NCBI RefSeq assembly: GCF_002874965.1
Contig: NZ_CP025624.1
Span: forward strand, 6,014,001-6,078,000
Source: Pseudomonas sp. NC02
Lineage (GTDB): Bacteria; Pseudomonadota; Gammaproteobacteria; Pseudomonadales; Pseudomonadaceae
Direction: 5' to 3'
DNA: 64,000 bases
The position numbers and the translations under genes were made by a program. The stretch's first letter is position 1. Every line of letters starts with the position of its first letter. Shown in pieces: positions 9,654-19,629 of the stretch. The notes beneath the pieces were generated by a model, which was not told the origin of the DNA, searched no databases, and saw only the letters and a program-made list of their open reading frames with translations.

Positions 9654-10175
9654 TCATTCGTCGGACGGCCCCGCCTCACCTTCCTGCAAACGCTGCATGA
9701 CATACGCCAGCGCCTTGGCCAGGTGCTTTTGCACTGAGCTGTCGGAAATGCCCAGGTGGCGCGCGACCTGGGCATGGGTCATGCCCTCGATCCGGTTGAG
9801 ACGGAAAATCTGCCGGGTACGCTCCGGCAATTCCGCCAGTGCCTGCTTCAATGCCTGCCGCTGTTGCTGCGCCATCGCCTGAGCCTCCAACCCGGCCATT
9901 TCATCTTCAATCTCGGCCAGCGCCTCATGGGGCACGGAGTCGGTCTTGCGCCGCGCCTCCTGGCGGATATGGTCGATCAGCAGATTGCCGGCCGTGCGAT
10001 AGAGATAGCCCTGGGAGTTGTCGATGCGCTCGCCGGCCGGCTTTTGCGCCAGGCGCAGGAAACTCTCCTGCACCAGGTCTGCGGCCAACTGCGGGTCCCG
10101 TACCTTGCGTGCGAGATACCCGCGCAGGGTATCGGCGTGCTTGAGAAACAGGCCTTTGAGATCCACGTCCGACAA
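9654..10175 (-). CDS. hasI: ECF sigma factor HasI (FecI-type)
   Basis: This 173-residue extracytoplasmic sigma factor directs RNA polymerase to the hemophore receptor promoter. Region 2 is seen as LAADLVQESFLRLAQ with the following DHIRQEARR, and region 4 as a helix-turn-helix (GMTHAQVARHLGISDSSVQKHLAKAL). The start is most likely TTG 10175 (reads LSDVDLKGLFLKHADTLRGYL), because AGGGAG sits seven bases before it. A start farther upstream would translate through a Fur-box-like site. Its position at the head of the has cluster and the Fur site suggest iron-repressed expression. Confidence 0.92.
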   Translation of the reverse strand: MSDVDLKGLFLKHADTLRGYLARKVRDPQLAADLVQESFLRLAQKPAGERIDNSQGYLYRTAGNLLIDHIRQEARRKTDSVPHEALAEIEDEMAGLEAQAMAQQQRQALKQALAELPERTRQIFRLNRIEGMTHAQVARHLGISDSSVQKHLAKALAYVMQRLQEGEAGPSDE

Positions 10176-10225
10176 ACCGACTCCCTGGAATGTTAAGGAA
10201 ACAGGCGGGCATCTTAAGCGTTGTC

Positions 10226-10244
10226 GAGAATGATTTTCAATTGA
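10226..10244 (-). promoter_or_regulatory. Fur-box-like operator upstream of hasI
   Basis: The 19 bases GAGAATGATTTTCAATTGA match the classical Fur consensus GATAATGATAATCATTATC at 12 of 19 positions by eye, with the GAATGAT core intact. It begins about 50 bases upstream of the TTG chosen for hasI, the position expected for repression of its promoter. The adjoining TTGATATCAA (10241-10250) is itself palindromic and adds symmetric A/T sequence. Confidence 0.7.
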
Positions 10245-10283
10245 TATCAACTCTGATCCACACAACGGTGGTTTTCATTCAGC

Positions 10284-10303
10284 GTTCGGTAATCGAACGG
10301 TTC
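10284..10303. promoter_or_regulatory. Overlapping GTTCG/CGAAC inverted repeats upstream of aroQ
   Basis: GTTCG (10284-10288) and CGAAC (10294-10298) form a perfect inverted repeat with a five-base spacer, and GAAC-G-GTTC (10295-10303) forms a second, overlapping one. They lie about 80 bases before the aroQ start in the shared hasI/aroQ promoter region. They resemble half-sites of the palindrome in the quiC/MFS promoter, so binding of the cluster's TetR protein is possible but unproven. Confidence 0.4.
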
Positions 10304-10380
10304 CCACCCACGCGATTGACCAAATTAACCATTCAGTACATTTTATTGACCTACATAAAAACAACAGTGGAGAACCCTCT

Positions 10381-10821
10381 ATGCCGCCCATCGTGCTGGT
10401 GCTCAACGGCCCCAACCTCAACCTGCTCGGCACTCGCGAGCCCGCCACTTATGGCCATGAAACCCTGGCCGACCTTGCTGCCCTGTGTGGCCGCAGCGCC
10501 GAGCAACTGGGCCTGAAAGTCGAATTCCGCCAGACCAACCACGAAGGCGAATTGCTGGACTGGATCCACGGCGCCCGCGCCCGTTGCGCCGGCATCGTGA
10601 TCAACCCGGCAGCCTGGACCCACACTTCGGTGGCGATCCGCGACGCGCTGGTGGCCAGTGAAGTACCGGTGATCGAAGTGCATTTGTCCAACGTGCATGC
10701 CCGGGAAGCGTTCCGTCATCACTCGTTCGTGTCGCCGATTGCCAAGGCGGTGCTGGCCGGGTTTGGCAGCCACGGTTATCACCTCGCCCTCGAACATTTC
10801 AGCAAGACCTTGAAGGGATGA
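10381..10821 (+). CDS. aroQ: Type II 3-dehydroquinate dehydratase
   Basis: The 146-residue enzyme interconverts 3-dehydroquinate and 3-dehydroshikimate. Type II hallmarks are visible: [17 protein letters not shown] near the N-terminus (catalytic Arg and Tyr), [16 protein letters not shown] in the middle, and [17 protein letters not shown] with the active-site His. A GGAG ribosome site precedes ATG 10381. Its stop overlaps the start of the AroE-like gene (ATGA). Given the adjoining quiC, TetR regulator and transporter, it probably serves quinate breakdown rather than aromatic biosynthesis; a biosynthetic aroQ copy would be expected elsewhere in the genome. Confidence 0.95.
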   Translation: MPPIVLVLNGPNLNLLGTREPATYGHETLADLAALCGRSAEQLGLKVEFRQTNHEGELLDWIHGARARCAGIVINPAAWTHTSVAIRDALVASEVPVIEVHLSNVHAREAFRHHSFVSPIAKAVLAGFGSHGYHLALEHFSKTLKG

Positions 10822-11684
10822 GCGCGGTGTCCAAACGTCGAATTCTGGCCGGCCTGATAGGCGCCGGCATTCAGGCTTCCCGCACCCCGGCCTTGCACGA
10901 GCGCGAAGGCGATGCACAGGGCTTGCGTTACCTGTATCGCCTGATCGACCTCGACCAGTTGCAGACGGATACCCGCGCCCTGCCCGACCTGTTGATGGCG
11001 GCCGAACAGATGAACTTCACCGGCTTGAACATCACCTACCCGTGCAAGCAGGCGATCCTGCCGTTGCTGGATGACCTGTCACCCGAAGCACGGGGCATCG
11101 GCGCGGTGAACACCGTGGTGCTTTGGGACGGTAAACGCATCGGCCACAACACCGACTGCCTGGGCTTTGCCGAAGGCTTTCGCCGGGGCTTGAGTGATGT
11201 GGCTCGCAAGTTCGTGGTGCAGATGGGCGCGGGCGGCGCCGGGGCGGCAGTGGCCCATGCGCTGCTGGGTGAAGGCGTGGAACGCTTGAGTATTTTCGAC
11301 ATGGACGCCGAACGTGCCCGCAGCCTGGCGAACAACCTCAACCAGCATTTTGGTACCGGCCGGGCGCAGGCCGGCAATGACCTGGAAAGCGCCATGGCCG
11401 AGGCCGATGGCCTGGTGAATACCACGCCGATGGGCATGGCCAAGCTGCCGGGCATGCCCGTGCCGTTGGGCACCTTGCGCGCCGACTTGTGGGTAGCGGA
11501 GATCGTCTACTTCCCACTGGAAACCGAACTGCTGCGCAACGCCCGCGCCCTGGGTTGCCGCACCCTGGATGGCGGCAACATGGCGGTGTTTCAGGCGGTG
11601 AAGGCGTTTGAGTTGTTCACTGGCGAAGTGGCGGATGCAGAGCGCATGCTCGCGCACTTCCAGAGCATGACCACCCAACTGTAG
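10818..11684 (+). CDS. Quinate/shikimate dehydrogenase, AroE family
   Basis: The 288-residue protein oxidises shikimate and possibly quinate with a nicotinamide cofactor. The substrate domain has [16 protein letters not shown] (catalytic Lys) and NTDCLGF (catalytic Asp). The cofactor domain has [14 protein letters not shown] followed by FDMDAERA. An acidic FDMD at the end of the second strand, instead of the basic NRT-type motif of biosynthetic AroE, suggests NAD rather than NADP, as in catabolic enzymes of the YdiB/RifI2/QsuD type. It is translationally coupled to aroQ. Substrate preference cannot be settled from sequence. Confidence 0.88.
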   Translation: MSAVSKRRILAGLIGAGIQASRTPALHEREGDAQGLRYLYRLIDLDQLQTDTRALPDLLMAAEQMNFTGLNITYPCKQAILPLLDDLSPEARGIGAVNTVVLWDGKRIGHNTDCLGFAEGFRRGLSDVARKFVVQMGAGGAGAAVAHALLGEGVERLSIFDMDAERARSLANNLNQHFGTGRAQAGNDLESAMAEADGLVNTTPMGMAKLPGMPVPLGTLRADLWVAEIVYFPLETELLRNARALGCRTLDGGNMAVFQAVKAFELFTGEVADAERMLAHFQSMTTQL

Positions 11685-11700
11685 AAACCGGATTAGAAAT

Positions 11701-11787
11701 GTGGGAGCGGGCTTGCTCGCGAATGCGGTGGATCAGCCAAACATCCGGCGACTGACACTCCGCCTTCGCGAGCAAGCCCGCTCCCAC
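11701..11787. repeat. REPIN (inverted REP doublet)
   Basis: The left arm GTGGGAGCGGGCTTGCTCGC and its reverse complement at the right end face inward, separated by a short variable spacer (TGCGGTGGATCAG...GACACTCCGCC). It fills the gap between the convergent AroE-like and TetR genes. Such elements are moved by RAYT transposases; none is encoded in this window. Confidence 0.9.
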
Positions 11788-11806
11788 ATTTTGCTCGGTG
11801 TTGAAC

Positions 11807-12472
11807 TCAAGCCTGCAGGTAGCGCAACACCGACTCGCAGATCATCGCCCGATGCCGCTGCTTGACCGCCTCATCCGACAACTCGATCTGAAAGATCTCG
11901 CTGAAGGTGTGGCGGTTCGACACCCGGTAAAAGCTGAACGAGTTGATCAGCAGGTGCACGTCCAGCGGCTCCAGCCCTTCCCGGAACAACCCCAACTCGG
12001 CGCCCCGGCGCAACGTGGTGCCAAGGGCTTCGAGGATGTTGCTGTTCATCGCCTTGATCGACGTCGACTGCTTTACATACTCGGCGTTGTGGATGTTCTC
12101 GATGCTCACGATGCGCACAAAATCCACGTTCTGATCGTGGTGATCAAAGGTGAATTCCACCAGCCGGCGGATCGCTTCCCTGGGCTCCAGGGCCGTCAGG
12201 TTCATCCGTGTCTCGGTGTTGCGAATGTCGCCGTAGAGTTTCTCCAGCACCTCGACGTAGAGCTGTTCCTTGCTGCCGAAGTAGTAATAGATCATGCGCT
12301 TGGAGGTCTGGATACGCTCCGCGATCGCGTCCACCCGGGCGCCGGAAAGGCCCTGGGTGACAAACTCGACGATGGCTTCCTGGAGAATGTTCTCGCGGGT
12401 CTTTTCCGGGTTGTTCTTGCGGCTCTTGCGCGGTGCGGTGGCCGCGGCGGGAAGCTCGGAGGTCAGGGTCAT
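11807..12472 (-). CDS. TetR/AcrR-family transcriptional regulator of the quinate/shikimate cluster
   Basis: The 221-residue protein has a basic N-terminal arm (RKSRKNNPEKTRENILQEA), a TetR helix-turn-helix at about residues 35-65 (GARVDAIAERIQTSKRMIYYYFGSKEQLY) and an all-helical ligand domain with a TetR C-terminal signature. It lies 71 bases behind quiC on the same strand, so it is probably co-transcribed and controls quiC, the MFS gene and perhaps aroQ. The ligand is likely a pathway intermediate such as quinate, shikimate or protocatechuate; this is inference. Confidence 0.88.
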   Translation of the reverse strand: MTLTSELPAAATAPRKSRKNNPEKTRENILQEAIVEFVTQGLSGARVDAIAERIQTSKRMIYYYFGSKEQLYVEVLEKLYGDIRNTETRMNLTALEPREAIRRLVEFTFDHHDQNVDFVRIVSIENIHNAEYVKQSTSIKAMNSNILEALGTTLRRGAELGLFREGLEPLDVHLLINSFSFYRVSNRHTFSEIFQIELSDEAVKQRHRAMICESVLRYLQA

Positions 12473-12543
12473 GGTGCGCTCACGGCCTTAGGTGCAGGCG
12501 CTGATTATGGGCCGCGCCGCACGCCGAAGGAAGCGCCGGCACC

Positions 12544-14442
<1,899 letters not shown>

Positions 14443-14521
14443 GGGGCGACTCCCGGCATTGAGGCATGTCTTGTTTACGGCAAATTATTGGCCGCCAGGT
14501 TCATCACAGCAATTGAAATGT

Positions 14522-14535
14522 ACGAACCGGTTAGT
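14522..14535. promoter_or_regulatory. Palindrome ACGAACCGGTTAGT, candidate TetR operator
   Basis: The 14-base sequence is symmetric about AACC|GGTT with only one mismatched pair, and is centred in the 253-base region between the divergent quiC and MFS genes, about 80 bases from the quiC start. A single operator here could control both. The form, an A/C-rich half-site without spacer, is usual for TetR-family proteins, and a TetR gene lies at the end of the quiC transcript. Confidence 0.6.
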
Positions 14536-14695
14536 TTTATGGGCGATTATCGAACAGAATGGCAATCGGCGAATTGACGATTTTTTAGCGGCTGCGCACC
14601 ATCGACAGCACATTGAGCCCCGCTTCCATTGAGCGGCCTCGGTTAACCAAGACCCTGAACACACCATAAAAATTTCAAAAAACGGGTACTTCCTC

Positions 14696-16030
14696 ATGCC
14701 TTCGCAAAATCCCGCCGTGGCCGTGGGCCACAGCAATCCCCATAGCGGCATCGGTGACAAAATCCGTGGCGCCATGGCTGTCGGTAAAACCCGCTGGGGC
14801 ATGCTGGCCCTGGTGTTTTTTGCCACCACCCTGAACTACATCGACCGCGCCGCCCTCGGCGTGATGCAACCGATCCTGGCCAAGGAAATGAGCTGGACGG
14901 CGATGGACTACGCCAACATCAACTTCTGGTTCCAGGTGGGTTACGCCATCGGCTTTGTGCTGCAAGGCCGGTTGATCGACCGGGTCGGCGTCAAGCGCGT
15001 GTTCTTCTGCGCGGTGTTGCTGTGGAGCCTGGCCACCGGCGCCCATGGCCTGGCCACCTCGGCGGTGGGCTTTATGGTCTGCCGGTTCATTCTCGGGCTG
15101 ACCGAAGCCGCCAACTACCCGGCCTGCGTCAAGACCACCCGCCTGTGGTTCCCCGCTGGCGAGCGTGCCGTGGCCACCGGGATCTTCAACGCCGGCACCA
15201 ACGTCGGCGCGATGATGACGCCGATGCTGCTGCCGCTGATCCTCCACGTGTGGGGTTGGCAGGCGGCGTTCCTGTGCATGTCGGCACTGGGCGGGATCTG
15301 GCTGGTGCTCTGGGGCTTGAAGTACTACAACCCGGAAGACCATCCAAGCGTGAAGCAATCGGAACTGGACTACGTACAACAGGAAGTCGAACCGGAACAA
15401 CCCCGCGTACCGTTCAGCCGGATCCTGCGGATGCGCGGCACCTGGGCCTTCGCCCTCGCCTACTCGATGACCGCGCCGGTGTTCTGGTTCTACCTGTACT
15501 GGCTGCCGCCGTTCCTGAATCAGCAATACAACTTGGGCATCAACGTGACCCAAATGGGCATCCCGCTGATCATCATTTACCTGACGGCGGACTTCGGCAG
15601 CATCGGCGGCGGGATCCTGTCTTCGTTCCTGATCGGACGCGGGATGAACCCGATCAAGGCGCGGCTGCTGTCGATGTTGCTGTTTGCCTGCTGCATCGTC
15701 GGAGTGATCATGGCCGCCGGCTCCAGCCACCTGTGGGTCGCGGTGTTTGCGATTTCCCTGGCCATCGGCGCGCACCAGGCCTGGACCGCCAACATCTGGA
15801 GCCTGGTGATGGACTACACGCCCAAGCACATGATGAGTACGGTGTTTGGTTTTGGCGGCATGTGCGCGGCCATCGGCGGGATGTTCATGACCCAAATCGT
15901 CGGCCATATCCTGACCGTGACCAACAACAACTACACCGTGCTGTTCACCCTGATTCCGGCGATGTACTTCATCGCGCTGATCTGGATGTACTTCATGGCG
16001 CCGCGCAAGATTCCGACCGTCGAGGTCTGA
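14696..16030 (+). CDS. MFS transporter (ACS type), probable shikimate/quinate uptake
   Basis: The 444-residue inner-membrane protein has twelve predicted helices in two six-helix bundles and a charged loop at about residues 215-240 (DHPSVKQSELDYVQQEVEPEQ). The N-terminal half shows the anion:cation symporter pattern LNYIDRAALG in helix 1, GRLIDRVGVKR between helices 2 and 3, and RFILGLTEAANYPACVK in helix 4. The family carries organic anions such as glucarate, phthalate and hexuronates. Placement divergent to quiC and next to a shared palindrome points to quinate or shikimate. An internal ATG at 14774 would drop the 26-residue polar N-terminus. Confidence 0.88.
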   Translation: MPSQNPAVAVGHSNPHSGIGDKIRGAMAVGKTRWGMLALVFFATTLNYIDRAALGVMQPILAKEMSWTAMDYANINFWFQVGYAIGFVLQGRLIDRVGVKRVFFCAVLLWSLATGAHGLATSAVGFMVCRFILGLTEAANYPACVKTTRLWFPAGERAVATGIFNAGTNVGAMMTPMLLPLILHVWGWQAAFLCMSALGGIWLVLWGLKYYNPEDHPSVKQSELDYVQQEVEPEQPRVPFSRILRMRGTWAFALAYSMTAPVFWFYLYWLPPFLNQQYNLGINVTQMGIPLIIIYLTADFGSIGGGILSSFLIGRGMNPIKARLLSMLLFACCIVGVIMAAGSSHLWVAVFAISLAIGAHQAWTANIWSLVMDYTPKHMMSTVFGFGGMCAAIGGMFMTQIVGHILTVTNNNYTVLFTLIPAMYFIALIWMYFMAPRKIPTVEV

Positions 16031-16035
16031 GTTTC

Positions 16036-16914
16036 CTACCTGCGCCGCTGCTGCCAGGCAGCGGCCAACCCGCTCAGGCAAATCACCCCGATCCCGACCA
16101 CGGTGGTCAGGTCCGGGGTGTGGTTGAACACCAGCCAGCCCAACAACCCCGCAAACACGATCTGGCAATAGCCGAACGGCGCCAGCAGGGCCGGCGCTGC
16201 GAAGCGGAAGGCCTGGGTCAGCATCAAGTGTGCGGTCATCCCGCAAGTGCCCAGCGCCAGCATCAGCACCCCGTGCCACAGGCTCGGTACTTGCCAGAAG
16301 AACGGCACCAGCGCACTCATCACCAAGGTATTGCACAACCCGGCGAAGAAGTTGCTGGTGGTGGGGGTGTCGTACTTGCTGAGGATGCGGGTGAGCAGTT
16401 GGTAGAAGCAGAAGAACAACGCCGACGTCAGCGGCAACAACACCGCCGGAGTGAACAGCTCACCCCCCGGGTGCACAATGATCAGCACCCCGATAAACCC
16501 GCAAATCACCGCCAGCCATTGGCCGCGGGTCACGTGCTCACCCAACAGCGGCACCGACAACGCGGTGACCAGGATCGGCGCAAGAAAGTTGACCGCCGTG
16601 GCCTCGGCCAACGGGATAAAGTGCAGCGCCGCCGTAAAGAACAGGCTGGTGCCCAGCAGGCACAAGGCCCGCGCCACTTGCAGTAAAGGGCGTTTGCTGC
16701 GCAGTACCCGCAGGCCCGATTGCGGCAGGAAGATCCCGGCCATCAACAGCGTGTGCACCAGGTAGCGAGCCCACACCACCATCACGATCGGGTAGAACCC
16801 GGCCAGGTATTTGGACAGCGCGTCGTGGCTGGAAAACAGAAAGGTTGCCACCACAATCAGCAAAATGCCTTTGAGCGGGTGGTTGACGCCGGAAAGTGGG
16901 GTGCTGAGGGTCAT
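16036..16914 (-). CDS. DMT-superfamily (EamA) transporter
   Basis: The protein of about 292 residues has ten hydrophobic helices in two EamA repeats (first FLFSSHDALSKYLAG, second beginning LLPLTSALFFCFYQLLTRIL). The expected role is export of small metabolites; no substrate can be read from the sequence. I start it at ATG 16914 (MTLSTPLSG), preceded by AAGAGA; a longer frame from 16953 adds 13 residues of unlikely sequence. It runs convergent to the MFS gene with six bases between the stops and may be unrelated to the quinate cluster. Confidence 0.85.
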   Translation of the reverse strand: MTLSTPLSGVNHPLKGILLIVVATFLFSSHDALSKYLAGFYPIVMVVWARYLVHTLLMAGIFLPQSGLRVLRSKRPLLQVARALCLLGTSLFFTAALHFIPLAEATAVNFLAPILVTALSVPLLGEHVTRGQWLAVICGFIGVLIIVHPGGELFTPAVLLPLTSALFFCFYQLLTRILSKYDTPTTSNFFAGLCNTLVMSALVPFFWQVPSLWHGVLMLALGTCGMTAHLMLTQAFRFAAPALLAPFGYCQIVFAGLLGWLVFNHTPDLTTVVGIGVICLSGLAAAWQQRRR

Positions 16915-17100
16915 TGCATTCTCTTGAGTGGCAGGCTGAAATGACCGCCGCATACCGCGGCATAATCTAGAACGGGTGACGCGCCTCGCTCAAGAGCATA
17001 ACCAAACACTGTTCGAACAGCGCACTAAATTGCGGTTTTCCAGTCCAACGCTTCACGCCGCCCCGCCCACTGCGCGTTTTTTAACCAAGGCCTTCTCACC

Positions 17101-17517
17101 ATGAAAAAAACCCTGTTGATTCTTTCGACCCTGACGCTGCTCAGCGCCTGCGACAAGCAAGCCGAGACCGCCAAGGCGCCCGCCCCGCCGTCTGTCCAGG
17201 CAACGTTGGTACCGCAGGTGCTGCCCACCGACAAATGGGTCGGCAAGTGGATTGGCGTCGAAGGCCTGAACCTGACCATCGCCAAGGACGACAGCATCGG
17301 CCGCGGCCACTATGTACTGACCATGAAATACGGCCTGGATGACGACGATTCCGGCACCTTCAAGGGCCAGGCATCCGAAGACGGCATCACCTTTGAACGC
17401 CCGGACGGGCCGCAGATCCTGAGCGCTGGCGACGGCGAAGCCACTGGCCTGAAATGGCTGGCCGACAAGAAGGACTGCCTCATCGTCGACACCGGCGAAG
17501 GGTATTGCCGCGACTGA
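17101..17517 (+). CDS. Hypothetical lipoprotein, 138 aa
   Basis: A short N-terminal signal (MKKTLLILSTLTLLSAC) ends in a lipobox LSAC, so Cys17 should be lipidated. After a Pro/Ala-rich linker the mature part (WVGKWIGVEGLNLTIAKDDSIGRGHYVLTMKY) looks like a small beta-barrel of about 90 residues, with an acidic DDDDS turn and two late cysteines (KDCLIV, GYCRD) that could form a disulfide. I do not recognise a named family. It precedes ypfJ by about 115 bases in the same direction. Confidence 0.8.
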   Translation: MKKTLLILSTLTLLSACDKQAETAKAPAPPSVQATLVPQVLPTDKWVGKWIGVEGLNLTIAKDDSIGRGHYVLTMKYGLDDDDSGTFKGQASEDGITFERPDGPQILSAGDGEATGLKWLADKKDCLIVDTGEGYCRD

Positions 17518-17632
17518 CACAAGCTTCATACAGGTCGGACGACACAGCGTTTAGCATCGTCAGACAGCCGGACTGGCGCCAACCCTACACACCAACAACA
17601 CTGAGCTGCAGGTTCACAAAGAGGATTGCCAC

Positions 17633-18517
17633 ATGCTATGGAAAAAAGGCCGACGCAGCGACAACGTGGTAGACGCCCGCGATGACAGCGGCGGCGGTGG
17701 CATGCGTTTTGGGGGCGGCAAGGGCCTGAGCCTGACGGCCATCGTGCTGATCGTCGGCATCGGCTGGCTGACCGGCCAGGACCCGATGCAGATCCTCGGG
17801 CAACTCAGCGGCCAGCTCACCGAGCAAGCGCCCTCCGTCAGCCCGCAAACCCGCCAGGCGCCGCCGGCCAATGATGAACAAGCCGACTTCGTGCGCGCCG
17901 TCCTCGGCGACACCGAAGACACCTGGGCCCAGGTGTTCCAGGAAAACGGCCTGACCTACAAGAACCCCAAACTGATCCTGTTCCGTGGCCGGGTGAACTC
18001 CGCCTGCGGTGGCGCCACGTCCGCCAGCGGGCCGTTCTATTGCCCGGCAGACCAACAGGTCTACCTGGACCTGGATTTCTTCCGGGAAATGTCCCAGCGC
18101 TTCAAGGCCGCCGGCGACTTCGCCCAGGCCTACGTGATCGCTCATGAAGTCGGACATCACGTGCAGACGCTGCTGGGCATCTCGGCGAAGATTCAGGCAG
18201 CCCGCCAGCAAGGCCGGCAGATGCAAGGCGACGGCGGCCTGCTGGTGCGCCAGGAGCTGCAAGCCGACTGCTTCGCCGGGGTGTGGGCCAACCGCGCGCA
18301 AAAGCGCCTGAACTGGCTGGAGCCCGGCGACATTGAAGAAGCACTGAATGCGGCCAACGCGATTGGCGATGACCGCTTGCAGCAACAGGGCCAGGGCCGC
18401 GTGGTGCCTGACTCGTTTACCCACGGCACCTCGGCACAGCGGGTTCGCTGGTTCAAGACCGGCTTCGCCCAGGGCCAGATCACTCAATGCGACACCTTTA
18501 CCGCCAAGAGCCTTTAA
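17633..18517 (+). CDS. ypfJ: YpfJ-type neutral zinc metallopeptidase family protein
   Basis: The 294-residue protein starts MLWKKGRRSDNVVDARD, has one membrane helix at about residues 37-52 (SLTAIVLIVGIGWLTG), and carries the zinc motif HEVGHH in AYVIAHEVGHHVQTLLG, with the downstream ELQADCFAGVWA giving the third ligand. This matches the whole-length signature of the YpfJ/zinc metallopeptidase family. The substrate is unknown. The stop TAA directly abuts the ATG of the next gene, so both are translated from one message. Confidence 0.92.
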   Translation: MLWKKGRRSDNVVDARDDSGGGGMRFGGGKGLSLTAIVLIVGIGWLTGQDPMQILGQLSGQLTEQAPSVSPQTRQAPPANDEQADFVRAVLGDTEDTWAQVFQENGLTYKNPKLILFRGRVNSACGGATSASGPFYCPADQQVYLDLDFFREMSQRFKAAGDFAQAYVIAHEVGHHVQTLLGISAKIQAARQQGRQMQGDGGLLVRQELQADCFAGVWANRAQKRLNWLEPGDIEEALNAANAIGDDRLQQQGQGRVVPDSFTHGTSAQRVRWFKTGFAQGQITQCDTFTAKSL

Positions 18518-19495
18518 ATGAATAAACGACTGGGTCTGCTGTTAGGTTTGTTGATCACCTGTTCCTCCTCCACCTGGGCTGCCGAACATGGCGTCAAGGT
18601 GGTCAGTCCCGATCGTTTTCACCTGGATGCCGGCGACCTGAGCGTCGGCTTGAGCCAGGACTGGCGCCAGCCGCTGCCTCAAGTTACCCGCGCGCTGATC
18701 ATCGTGCATGGCCGTTTGCGCAACGCGATGACCTACCTGGACAGCGGCGAAAAAGCGGCCGAAGCCGCAGGACAAAACGCCAATACCCTGGTGATTGCGC
18801 CACAGTTCCTCAACCAGACCGACCTCAAGCGCAACCAGATCGACAGCCAGACCCTGCGCTGGAACAGTAACGACTGGATGGCCGGCGAGCCGTCCACAGG
18901 CCCGGGCCAGATCAGCTCCTACGGCGCGCTGGACCAGATCATCAAGCACCTGGGCAACCGCAAGCTGTTCCCGAACCTGAAGGAAATCGTGGTGGCCGGC
19001 CATTCCGGTGGCGGCCAGGTGGTGCAGCGTTTTGCGCTGACCGGGCATGATCACCCGCTGCTGCAAACCGAGGGCATCAGCCTGCGTTATGTGGTGGCCA
19101 ACCCGTCGTCCTACGCGTACTTCAGCCCACAGCGTCCGGTGAAATTCGATGTTGCCAGTTGCCCGGGCTTCAACGACTGGAAGTACGGCATGCAAAACCT
19201 GCCGGCCTACGCCAAGGGGCAAAGTGCCGAGCAGCTGGAGCAGGCTTACGTTTCGCGTAATGTCACTTACTTGCTGGGCCAGCAGGACACCGACCCGAAT
19301 CACCCGGCGCTGGACAAGAGCTGCGGCGCTGAAACCCAGGGCGCGTATCGCTTGATTCGCGGGCACAATTATTTTGACTACCTCAAGCAGCGGCACCCGC
19401 AGTTGGGCCACAAGCTGGTGGAAGTGCCGGGGGTTGGGCATAACGGGGACAAGATGTTTACGTCGCCTGAAGGGCAGAAAGTACTGTTCCAATAA
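18518..19495 (+). CDS. Exported alpha/beta-hydrolase-like protein
   Basis: The 325-residue protein has a signal peptide (MNKRLGLLLGLLITCSSSTWA), then an alpha/beta hydrolase pattern: RALIIVHGRLRN where the oxyanion strand is expected, the nucleophile elbow VVAGHSGGGQVV near residue 166, and a late VPGVGHNGDKMF carrying the likely catalytic His. An acid residue is probably in LLGQQDTDPNH. It has no gap to ypfJ. Likely periplasmic; substrate unknown. No damage seen. Confidence 0.82.
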   Translation: MNKRLGLLLGLLITCSSSTWAAEHGVKVVSPDRFHLDAGDLSVGLSQDWRQPLPQVTRALIIVHGRLRNAMTYLDSGEKAAEAAGQNANTLVIAPQFLNQTDLKRNQIDSQTLRWNSNDWMAGEPSTGPGQISSYGALDQIIKHLGNRKLFPNLKEIVVAGHSGGGQVVQRFALTGHDHPLLQTEGISLRYVVANPSSYAYFSPQRPVKFDVASCPGFNDWKYGMQNLPAYAKGQSAEQLEQAYVSRNVTYLLGQQDTDPNHPALDKSCGAETQGAYRLIRGHNYFDYLKQRHPQLGHKLVEVPGVGHNGDKMFTSPEGQKVLFQ

Positions 19496-19520
19496 CCACT
19501 GAAGAAACCGGATCAAAAAT

Positions 19521-19608
19521 GTGGGAGCGGGCTTGCTCGCGAATGCGGTGGATCAGTCAGCCTATGTATTGACTGACACACCGCATTCGCGAGCAAGCCC
19601 GCTCCCAC
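19521..19608. repeat. REPIN (inverted REP doublet)
   Basis: Same arm pair as at 11701, with spacer TGCGGTGGATCAGTCAG...CTGACACACCGCA. The inner GTCAG/CTGAC and TGCGGTG/CACCGCA segments extend the pairing. It separates the convergent hydrolase and HAD genes. Confidence 0.92.
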
Positions 19609-19629
19609 ATTGGATTTTCATCGACCGGA

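Noticed and set aside
10176..10265. hasI start at 10265, 30 residues longer
   Set aside because: The extension would be encoded by the promoter/Fur-box region and lacks similarity to ECF sigma factors; AGGGAG-TTG at 10175 fits better.
11701..11787. Repeated palindromes as a possible CRISPR array
   Set aside because: Copies are single doublets scattered over the window, not regularly spaced with unique spacers, and no cas genes are present.
14675..16336. 553-codon minus-strand frame opposite the MFS gene
   Set aside because: Composition is rich in Gln, His, Arg and Gly with no domain pattern, typical of an antisense reading of a GC-rich gene.
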